This document shows positions 45,293 through 53,200 of a DNA stretch of 64,000 bases, in pieces. Below the pieces are notes generated by a model that saw only the letters and a program-made list of their open reading frames with translations, had not been told where the DNA came from and ran no database searches. Every line of letters starts with the position of its first letter. The first letter of the stretch is position 1. Source of the stretch: VBDM01 sp035651815 (GTDB lineage: Bacteria; Pseudomonadota; Gammaproteobacteria; Burkholderiales; SG8-39); contig DASRFB010000130.1 in assembly GCA_035651815.1 (NCBI GenBank), positions 1-64,000 on the forward strand, written 5' to 3'. A program made the translations under genes and the position numbers.

Positions 45293-46129
45293 TCAGGAAC
45301 GCGAGCGATCGTCGTCGCTTTCGCGCGCCCAGAAGAAACGGTCGGGAATGTGCTGCCCCATCCCGGGACGGAACCCCGCGTTCAAGCTTTGCCAGGTGTA
45401 TTCCTGGGCTTCGCGGACGGCTTCCGGAATTTCCAGGCCATTCGCGAGCGTGGCGGCGATTGCGGCCGCGAGCGTGCATCCCGAGCCGTGGAAGCTCCCG
45501 GGCAGGCGTTCCCAGGAGTCCGCGCGCACGACTCCCTCGGATCCGTACAGCGTGTTGACGACGTTCGGCGTGTTCTCGTGCGTACCGGTGATCAGGACGA
45601 ACTCGCTCCCGAAGGAGAGGATCTTGCGCGCGCAGGCCTCGAGATCGAACTCCTCGCTGTCCTCGCCGTCCTCGGCCGCGAGCCGGCGCGCTTCGCGGCT
45701 GTTCGGAGTCAGGATGGTCGTCTGCGGGATGAGCAGCTCGCGCATCGCCGCGACCATGTCCTCGGTCGCGAGCTCGTCGCCGCGGCCCGAAGCGAGCACC
45801 GGATCGAGGATGAGCGGCACGTCGGGATAGTCGGAGACCACTTCCGCGATAGCGGCCACGTTTTCGATGCTGCCGATCAGCCCGATCTTGAAAGCAGCGA
45901 CGGGCATGTCTTCGAGCACCAGGCGCGCCTGGTCCGAGACCCAATCGGCCTCGACGGCCTGGACGTCCTCGACGCCGGCCGTGTCTTGGACGGTGATCGC
46001 CGTCACCACCGACAGGGCGTGACAGCCCATCGACGAGAGTGTCAACAAGTCGGCTTGCATGCCGGCGCCCCCGGTCGGATCGGTGCCCGCGAACGCAAGC
46101 ACGATAGGGGGTGGGGAGACGGACGCCAT
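45293..46129 (-). CDS. thiD: Hydroxymethylpyrimidine/phosphomethylpyrimidine kinase
   Basis: Phosphorylates HMP and HMP-P in thiamine synthesis. The 278-residue ribokinase-fold protein shows FAGTDPTGGAGMQADL, LDPVLASGRGDEL, LTPNSREAR and GSFHGSGCTLAAAIAA with the catalytic Asp position replaced by the usual Cys/GSGC arrangement of ThiD. No TPP-riboswitch motif is evident in the 83-base gap to the divergent rubredoxin gene. Confidence 0.94.
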   Translation of the reverse strand: MASVSPPPIVLAFAGTDPTGGAGMQADLLTLSSMGCHALSVVTAITVQDTAGVEDVQAVEADWVSDQARLVLEDMPVAAFKIGLIGSIENVAAIAEVVSDYPDVPLILDPVLASGRGDELATEDMVAAMRELLIPQTTILTPNSREARRLAAEDGEDSEEFDLEACARKILSFGSEFVLITGTHENTPNVVNTLYGSEGVVRADSWERLPGSFHGSGCTLAAAIAATLANGLEIPEAVREAQEYTWQSLNAGFRPGMGQHIPDRFFWARESDDDRSRS

Positions 46130-46212
46130 GGATGTGGAAGGCCTGCGCTGCTGGCGGCCGGTCAGCCAGTCGGGTTAAGATGGGATCGGACATTGTAACC
46201 TATCCCAACCTA

Positions 46213-46395
46213 ATGACAGAAAAGAAAGAATTCAGAACGTGGATGTGCCTGATCTGCGGCTTCGTATACGATGAAGCGGCCGGTCTGCCGGACGAGGGAA
46301 TCCCGCCCGGCACCCGTTGGGAAGACATCCCGATCAACTGGACCTGCCCCGAGTGCGGGGCGCGCAAGGAAGACTTCGAAATGGTCGAGCTATAG
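46213..46395 (+). CDS. Rubredoxin
   Basis: A 60-residue electron carrier with one Fe(SCys)4 site. The ligands lie in CLICGFVYDE and CPECGARKED, and the aromatic W, Y and F of the family are in place. The ATG at 46213 starts MTEKKEFRTW. It is divergent from thiD and 214 bases upstream of pilG; a partner reductase is not encoded nearby. Confidence 0.95.
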   Translation: MTEKKEFRTWMCLICGFVYDEAAGLPDEGIPPGTRWEDIPINWTCPECGARKEDFEMVEL

Positions 46396-46511
46396 CGGGC
46401 ATGGCGCGTGCTTGATGCTATCTGCTTGACCGAACGCACAACACTGGGTCATCGACGCGGCATAAGGCAGTTTTCACAGGCGTCGTGAACTAAGTAATAC
46501 AACGCTTTGTT

Positions 46512-46539
46512 TTGACTGTATAGTGTAGAGCCCTATCTA
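46512..46539 (+). promoter_or_regulatory. Candidate sigma-70 promoter of the pil chemosensory operon
   Basis: TTGACT (46512-46517) and TATCTA (46534-46539) are spaced by 16 bases in the AT-rich part of the 214-base gap between rubredoxin and pilG. They lie about 80 bases before the pilG start. Confidence 0.6.
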
Positions 46540-46621
46540 GGCCGTCATTCCAGAGCAGACAGGGGCGGGACGAGAACAAGCAGGAAACAGAACAAGCAAC
46601 GCAACCACGGTGGTGGAGGCC

Positions 46622-47017
46622 GTGAGCGAAAACACCAACCTTTCCGGCATCAAGGTGATGGTCATCGACGACTCGAACACGATTCGTCGCAGCGCCGAGA
46701 TTTTTCTCGCGCAGGCCGGCTGCAAGGTCATTCTGGCCGAGGACGGCTTCGATGCCCTCGCCAAGATCACCGACCATCAGCCGGACATCATCTTCTGCGA
46801 CATCATGATGCCGCGCCTCGACGGCTACCAGACGTGCGCGCTCATCAAGAAGAACATGCGCTTCGCGACGACTCCGGTGGTCATGCTGTCCTCGAAAGAT
46901 GGACTGTTCGACCGCGCGCGCGGCCGCATGGTCGGATCCGACGAATACCTGACGAAGCCGTTCACCAAGGACAGCTTGCTGAAGACCGTAGGCGCCCATG
47001 CGCCGGTGAAAACCTGA
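46622..47017 (+). CDS. pilG: Twitching motility response regulator PilG
   Basis: Single-domain CheY-like receiver of 131 residues that links the Pil-Chp pathway to the pilus motor. VMVIDDSNTIRR holds the acidic pair, IIFCDIMMPRLDG the phospho-Asp and the later YLTKPF the conserved Lys. I preferred GTG at 46622 because the family starts SENTNLSGIKV; GTG codons at 46610 and 46613 are alternatives. A GGAGG lies only 2 bases before 46622, which is close. First gene of pilGHIJ-chpA. Confidence 0.92.
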   Translation: MSENTNLSGIKVMVIDDSNTIRRSAEIFLAQAGCKVILAEDGFDALAKITDHQPDIIFCDIMMPRLDGYQTCALIKKNMRFATTPVVMLSSKDGLFDRARGRMVGSDEYLTKPFTKDSLLKTVGAHAPVKT

Positions 47018-47029
47018 AGAGGTGATGCC

Positions 47030-47395
47030 ATGCCCATCAAGAAAATCCTGATCGTCGAAGACTCGCCCACCGACCGCCAGTTCTTCATGGAAGTGCTCTC
47101 GAAGCAGGGCTTCCAGTGCGTCACGGCGGAAAACGGCGACGAGGCGATCTCGAAGTCGAAGACCGAGAAGCCCGACCTCATCCTGATGGACGTCGTGATG
47201 CCCGGGACGAACGGCTTCCAGGCGACGCGCGCCATTACCAAGGACGAGGCGACCAAGCACATCCCGGTGATCGTCTGCACCAGCAAGAATGCCGAGACCG
47301 ACAAGATCTGGGGCATGCGCCAGGGCGCAAAAGACTACCTGGTCAAGCCGATCGATCCCAAAGAGCTGCTCGCGAAGATCGCCGCGTTCAAATAA
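47030..47395 (+). CDS. pilH: Twitching motility response regulator PilH
   Basis: A 121-residue CheY-like receiver with KILIVEDSPTDRQ, the phospho-Asp in LILMDVVMPG and DYLVKPID. In Pseudomonas PilH opposes PilG and favours retraction. It starts 12 bases after pilG. Confidence 0.94.
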   Translation: MPIKKILIVEDSPTDRQFFMEVLSKQGFQCVTAENGDEAISKSKTEKPDLILMDVVMPGTNGFQATRAITKDEATKHIPVIVCTSKNAETDKIWGMRQGAKDYLVKPIDPKELLAKIAAFK

Positions 47396-47406
47396 GTAAG
47401 CGACCC

Positions 47407-47925
47407 ATGGCACGCCAGATCAGTCTCCGCGAGTTCCAGCAAAGCCTGGCGCAGCGGCTGCGCGAAGCGCAAGCCGCGAGCGAGCAGTCGTCGCGGCTCG
47501 GCGTGCAGGCGGGCGAAAGCTTGTGGCTGCTGCGGCTCGACGAGACCGACGAAGTGCTACCGCTCCCGAATATTTCGCCGGTGCCGCTCACGCAGCCCTG
47601 GTACCTGGGCCTCGCGAACATCCGTGGCGTGATGGCCAACGTGGTCGACTTCGGCGCCTTCCTCGGCGATGAGCCGACGGTGCGCACGCCGGAATGCCGG
47701 CTCGTGCTCGTCGCCGACCGATTTCAGTCGTACAGCGGCCTGTTGATCAGCCGCATGATGGGACTGCGGAACCTCCAGAACCTCGAGGCGAGCGAAACGG
47801 CCGCGGCGTCCGAGCAGAAGCCGTGGGCCGGCACCATGTACCGCGATCCTGAAGGACGCACGTGGAACGAGCTCAACATGGCCGCGCTCGTGGCGCACGA
47901 CAATTTTCTCAACGTGGGCGCTTAG
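47407..47925 (+). CDS. pilI: CheW-like adaptor PilI
   Basis: A 172-residue CheW-domain adaptor that links the PilJ receptor to the ChpA kinase. The two-lobed fold shows YLGLANIRGVMANVVDFGAFLG near the middle and ends FLNVGA. It begins 11 bases after pilH; the frame is open upstream inside pilH, but the ATG at 47407 gives the family start MARQISLREFQQSL. Confidence 0.92.
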   Translation: MARQISLREFQQSLAQRLREAQAASEQSSRLGVQAGESLWLLRLDETDEVLPLPNISPVPLTQPWYLGLANIRGVMANVVDFGAFLGDEPTVRTPECRLVLVADRFQSYSGLLISRMMGLRNLQNLEASETAAASEQKPWAGTMYRDPEGRTWNELNMAALVAHDNFLNVGA

Positions 47926-47961
47926 CGGCCCGCCTAGCTAGAAGCTGATCGGGAGACTGTT

Positions 47962-50172
47962 ATGGCATTCAGACTGTTGAACATGGGAAGCAAGAAGAAT
48001 CCGGCAGCGGCGGCGGCCATGACGGCGCCCGCGGCGAGGCCTGCGCCCGCGCCGAAAGCCATCCCGAAGGCCGCGGCCGGCGCCAAGCCGACGCCGGGCC
48101 CGACGACCATGTCCGAGGGGCCCAAGCGCGCAGTCATGGGCCTCGGCGGTATGCGCGTCGGCCGGCAATACGCGATGCTCGGCGCCTTGTTCGCGGTGGT
48201 CTTCCTCGCCTCGATCGTGGTGGTCGTGCTCGACAACCGAGCGGCCACTTACGGTACGGTCTACGTGTCGACCGCGACCCAAATGCGCATGTTGTCGCAG
48301 CGCATCGCGAAGGCCGCGCAGACCGGCCTGACCGGTAACGCGGAGGCGTTCAAGCAGCTGCGCGCGTCGCGCGACCAGTTCGTGACATCGCTGAAGCTGC
48401 TCACGGTCGGCGGTAACGCGAGCGGCGTGAGCCTGCCCGCGACCTCCGAGGACGTGCGCCCCGTCTTGCGCGACCTGACCAAGGAATGGGACAAGTCCGA
48501 CCAGAACGTGTCGCTGGTTCTGGCGCAAGAGAAGAACCTGATCGGGCTCGGAACCGCGGTGCGCTCGATCAACAACAACAACCCGGCGCTGCTCGACCTC
48601 GCCGAGCAGGTCCAGGCCCTGAAGCTCCAGAGCCAGGCCCCGGCGCGCGAGATCTCGGTCGCCGGCCAGCTCGTTATGTTGACGCAGCGCCTTGCGAAGA
48701 ACGCGAACGCGATGCTCGGTGCCGACGTGATCGACCCCGAAGTGGCGTTCCTCATGGGTAAGGACACCAGTACGTTCCGCGACCTGCTCGGCGCGCTCAC
48801 CAAGGGCAGCGACTCGCTCCGGATCTCGGCGACGAAGGACCCCGAAACCCTCGAGAAGCTCGGCGAACTCGAGAAGCAGTATCAGGAGTTCCAGAAGGCG
48901 GTGGCTTCGATCCTCGGTAACCTCCAGGCACTGGTGAACGCGAAGAACGCCGGCCGCCGCGTCGTGGACGATTCCGAGGGGCTGCTCAACGCCGCCGACA
49001 AGCTCTCGGCCGCGTATGAAGACGAACTGTCGCAGCGGACGATCAACTTCATCATCCTGGGCTTCCTGATCGTCTTGGGCATGGCGGTCGTGGCCCTGAT
49101 CGTTCGGGTGTACCTGGCCGACACGCGCCGCCGCGCCGAGGAAGCCGAGCGCCAGCGCGGGGAGATCGAGCGCCAGAACAAGGCGAACCAGGACGCGATT
49201 CTGCGGTTGATGAACGAGATGGGTTCCCTCGCGGAAGGCGACCTGACCGTGAAGACGACCGTGACCGAGGAGATTACGGGCGCCATTGCCGACTCGGTCA
49301 ACTTCACCATTGAAGAGTTGAAGAACGTGGTCGGCCGAATCAACCACGCCGCCGCGCAGGTGTCGATCGCGACGGAAGCCGCGCAGAAAACGACCACCCA
49401 GCTGCTCGCCGCTGCCGAAAAGCAGGGACGCGAGATTCGCGAGACCTCGGCCTCGGTGCTCGGTATGGCGCGTGCGATGAACGAGATGTCGCTGAGCGCC
49501 ACCCAGTCCGCCGACGTTGCCCGCCAATCGCTGGCCGCCGCGCAGAAGGGTACCGAAGCGGTGCAGAACTCGATCTCCGGCATGAACGAAATCCGAGAGC
49601 AGATCCAGGAAACGTCGAAGCGGATCAAGCGCCTCGGCGAATCCTCGCAGGAGATCGGCGAAATCGTGGAACTGATCTCGGACATTACCGAGCAGACGAA
49701 CGTGCTGGCGTTGAACGCCGCCATCCAGGCCGCGTCGGCGGGCGAAGCGGGACGCGGCTTCACGGTGGTCGCGGAAGAAGTGCAGCGGCTCGCGGAGCGC
49801 TCCGCCGAGGCGACGAAGCAGATCGGCGCGATCGTGAAGACGATTCAGACCGACACCCAGGACGCCGTCTTCGCCATGGAGAAGAGCACCCAGGGTGTGG
49901 TCGAAGGGGCGAAGCTGTCGGACGCCGCCGGCCAGGCGCTGTCCGAGATCGGCGACGTGTCGCGGCGCCTCGCGCAGCTGATCGAGACGATTTCCGCGAC
50001 GACCGAGCAGCAGGCGAAGTCCGCGAGCACGGTCGCGACCAACATGCAGGACATCCTGAACATCACGCAGCAGACCACCGAGGGCACGAAGAAGACCGCG
50101 GTCTCGATCGGTCAGCTCGCGCAGCTCGCGGCCGAGCTGAAGGGTTCGGTGTCGGGCTTCAAGATCGCCTGA
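47962..50172 (+). CDS. pilJ: Type IV pilus methyl-accepting chemotaxis protein PilJ
   Basis: A 736-residue receptor. An Ala/Pro-rich cytoplasmic N-terminus (about 12-50) precedes the first helix (about 70-92), a periplasmic PilJ-type sensor repeated twice (QMRMLSQRIAKAAQ and QLVMLTQRLAKNAN), a second helix (about 355-378), a HAMP region and the MCP signalling hairpin with SDITEQTNVLALNAAIQA. It is the expected partner of PilI and ChpA. A GGGAG site precedes the ATG. Confidence 0.94.
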   Translation: MAFRLLNMGSKKNPAAAAAMTAPAARPAPAPKAIPKAAAGAKPTPGPTTMSEGPKRAVMGLGGMRVGRQYAMLGALFAVVFLASIVVVVLDNRAATYGTVYVSTATQMRMLSQRIAKAAQTGLTGNAEAFKQLRASRDQFVTSLKLLTVGGNASGVSLPATSEDVRPVLRDLTKEWDKSDQNVSLVLAQEKNLIGLGTAVRSINNNNPALLDLAEQVQALKLQSQAPAREISVAGQLVMLTQRLAKNANAMLGADVIDPEVAFLMGKDTSTFRDLLGALTKGSDSLRISATKDPETLEKLGELEKQYQEFQKAVASILGNLQALVNAKNAGRRVVDDSEGLLNAADKLSAAYEDELSQRTINFIILGFLIVLGMAVVALIVRVYLADTRRRAEEAERQRGEIERQNKANQDAILRLMNEMGSLAEGDLTVKTTVTEEITGAIADSVNFTIEELKNVVGRINHAAAQVSIATEAAQKTTTQLLAAAEKQGREIRETSASVLGMARAMNEMSLSATQSADVARQSLAAAQKGTEAVQNSISGMNEIREQIQETSKRIKRLGESSQEIGEIVELISDITEQTNVLALNAAIQAASAGEAGRGFTVVAEEVQRLAERSAEATKQIGAIVKTIQTDTQDAVFAMEKSTQGVVEGAKLSDAAGQALSEIGDVSRRLAQLIETISATTEQQAKSASTVATNMQDILNITQQTTEGTKKTAVSIGQLAQLAAELKGSVSGFKIA

Positions 50173-50202
50173 GTTCGGCAACAGCGAAGGAACGGGGCGG
50201 GC

Positions 50203-53200
50203 ATGACCGCGCGCGCAGAATTCGACGTCGGGCCGCTTTCCTGGGTCAAGGGCGAGATCGACCTCGCGATCCAGCGCGGGCTCGACTCGCTGCGCGGCTT
50301 CGCGGGTGATCGCGACGTCGCACAGATCAAGTTCAGCCAGGCGCAGCTGCACCAGGCGCACGGCGCGCTGCAGATCGTGGGCCTGGATGGAATCACGCGC
50401 GTGTCCGAGGAGCTCGAGGGTCTGCTCGCCGATCTCGAAAAGGACGCGGGCCTGCGCAAGGCGGAAACCTTCGCTCTCGCCGAGCGGGCGTTCCAGGGCA
50501 TCCTGTCGTACCTCGACCAGCTGGTCGCGGGCGCCCCGAATCATCCGCTGCGGCTCTTCCCGCTGTATAAGGATCTCGCGAAAGCCCGTGCGGCGAACCG
50601 CGAGGCCGATCCGGCCGACCTGTATTTTCCCGATCTCTCGTTTCGTCCGCCCAAGCGCGAAGGCGCGTCCGCGCCGCTCAGGCCCGGAGCGGTGGAACAG
50701 CTGCTGCGCGAGCAGCGCGCAGCGTATCAGCGCGGCTTCCTCAAGTTCCTGAAGGGCGACGCGGTGGGCATCGAGGAGATGCGCAGCGCGGTGCTCGCCA
50801 TCGAATCGAACCAGGGACAAACCACGCAGCGGGCGTTCTGGTGGGTCGCCGTCGGTTTCTTCGACGCGCTCGCGCAGAAAGGGCTGCCCGCCGAGCACGA
50901 CCCGAAGCGCGTCTGCAACCGCATCGAGCAGCAGATCAAGCGGCTGGTCGAGGGCTCCTCCAGCGTGGCCGAGCGCCTGATGCGCGAGGTGCTCTATCAC
51001 GTTGCCGGGTCGCGACCGGTGACCGATCACGTCCGCCTGGTGCAGGAGACCTATCAGCTCGAGCACACGCTGCCGCCGCAGGACGGCGTCGATATCGCGC
51101 TCGCGCCCGAGCACGCCGGTCTTAAGCCCGCGCGCGATCTGCTCGCGCAGGCGAAGGACGCATGGAACAAGTTCGCCTCCGGCAATCCGCCGAGCCTGAT
51201 CGCGTTCCGGGACGCCGCGCAGGGGTTCAAGGACGCGGCGACGAAGCTCGATAACGACGACCTGAGCAATCTCGCGCGCGAGACCGCGGCGCTGGCGGCG
51301 TGGCTGACGTCCAGCAAGGACAAGATGAGCGAGGCGATCGCGCTCGAGGTCGCGACAGCGCTGCTGCTGCTCGAGAATGCCCTCGGCAACCTGGGCAACC
51401 TCGGTGCTGAATTCGCGTTGCAGTCGCAGCTCGTGTGCACGCGCCTGAAGGACTGCGTGCTCGGCAAGCTGTTGCGCACGGCACCCGACATCCCGTTGCT
51501 CGACGAGATGTCCCGGCGCGCGCAGGAACGCCTGCTGATGAACCAGGTGGTCGCCGAGATTCAGACCAACCTGCGCACCATCGAGCAGGCCCTGGACGGG
51601 TTCTTCCGAGACCCGACCAAGCGCGACGGTCTGATCGCGCTCGAGACGCCGATGCGTCAGGTACTCGGAGCCCTCGCCATGCTCGGCGAAGCGCGCGCGC
51701 AGGAGACATTGAGCACTGCGGGTGGCGAGATCAAACGCTTCGCGCAGCCGGGCTACGTGCCGGCGCAGGGCGATTTCGAGCGCATCGCGCAGATACTCTC
51801 CGGTCTGGGGTTCTACATCGAGGCGCTCGCGCACGGCAAGGCGGACTTCGACGCAGCCATGGAGCCGATCGCTCCGAAGAAGCCCGTCGAATCGATGGCG
51901 TCGTCGCAGCCGGTGGTCACCATCGAGGCGCAGCTTGCCGGTAAGAAGCAGGAGGCGGCCGCCCTGTACGAGGAATGGAAGAGGAAGCCGGAGGACGAGA
52001 CGGTGAAAGCGGAGCTCCAGAAGAACCTGGAGGCGCTGCAGAAGGACGCCGAGTTCGTCGCCGACGCGCGTCTCGGGACGTCGGCCGAGCAGGCGCTCAA
52101 GGCACTCGACGCGAGCTCGGTGCTGCCGCAGGAACCGGCGCTCGCCGGGGCGATCGAGAAGATCGCGCCGACCGCTCCCGCGGCGCATTCCCCCGAAGCG
52201 GCGAAGATGCTGGACGCGAGCGCGGAGCAGATCGATGCCGAGCTGCTCGGCGTGTATCTGGAGGAGTCCGAGGAAGTACTCGCTGCCATCCGCGAGAGCC
52301 TCGACATGTGCCAGGGACAGCCGGGCAACAAGGAAGCGCTCACCACGATCCGCCGCGGCTTCCACACGCTTAAGGGCAGCGGCCGCATGGTGGGCCTCAC
52401 GCGCCTCGGCGAGGCGGCGTGGGCCGTCGAGCAGACGATGAATCTGTGGCTCCACGAGGAGCGCCCCGTGTCGCCGGACCTGCTCAAGCTGATCCAGGCC
52501 GCGCACCGCTACTTCCAGGACAATGTCGCGCGCCTGAAAAACGGCGGCGCGAGCAGCGACGAACGCGAGCTCGTCGTCATGGCGGAGAAGGTCCGCGCCG
52601 GCGAGATGCTGTCCGGCGCGCCGGCTGCTGCGCCGAGCGTCGCGGCACCGGCCAGTACGGCACCGGCGGTCGCGGCGCCGGTCGCGCCGGCCAGAGCGGA
52701 ACCTGCGCCGCGAGCGCCCGCGCCCACGCGCGCGCGGGAGCCCGAACAGTTCATCGAGATCGGCGGCAACCGAATTTCCGCGACGCTGTTCACCATCTTC
52801 AGCGGCGAGGCACGCACGCATCTGGCCGCGATACGCGAGGAGCACGAGACGCTCAAGCAGCACGGCATCGTGACGGACTCGCTGCTCCGGGCGGTACACA
52901 CCCTCGCGGGAATTTCCGGAACCGTGCAGCTCGATGCGCTGAGCGACCTCGGGTTCGCCCTGGAGCGCGCGCTGCAGAAGATCGCCTCGAGCGAGCTGTC
53001 CGAGGACGAGCAGGCCCTGGTCGGCGAGACGATCGATACCGTCGAGGCTATGGCGCTCAGGGCCGTCGAGCTCGAGGCCCCGGCGCCCGCGCCCGAGCTG
53101 ATCACGCGTCTCACCGCAATCGGGGCGCTCGCGCCGGCCTCGTCCGAAGCGGTGGCCGAGGCGGCCGCGGACGCCGCCGCGGAGACGGAAATGGCCGCGG

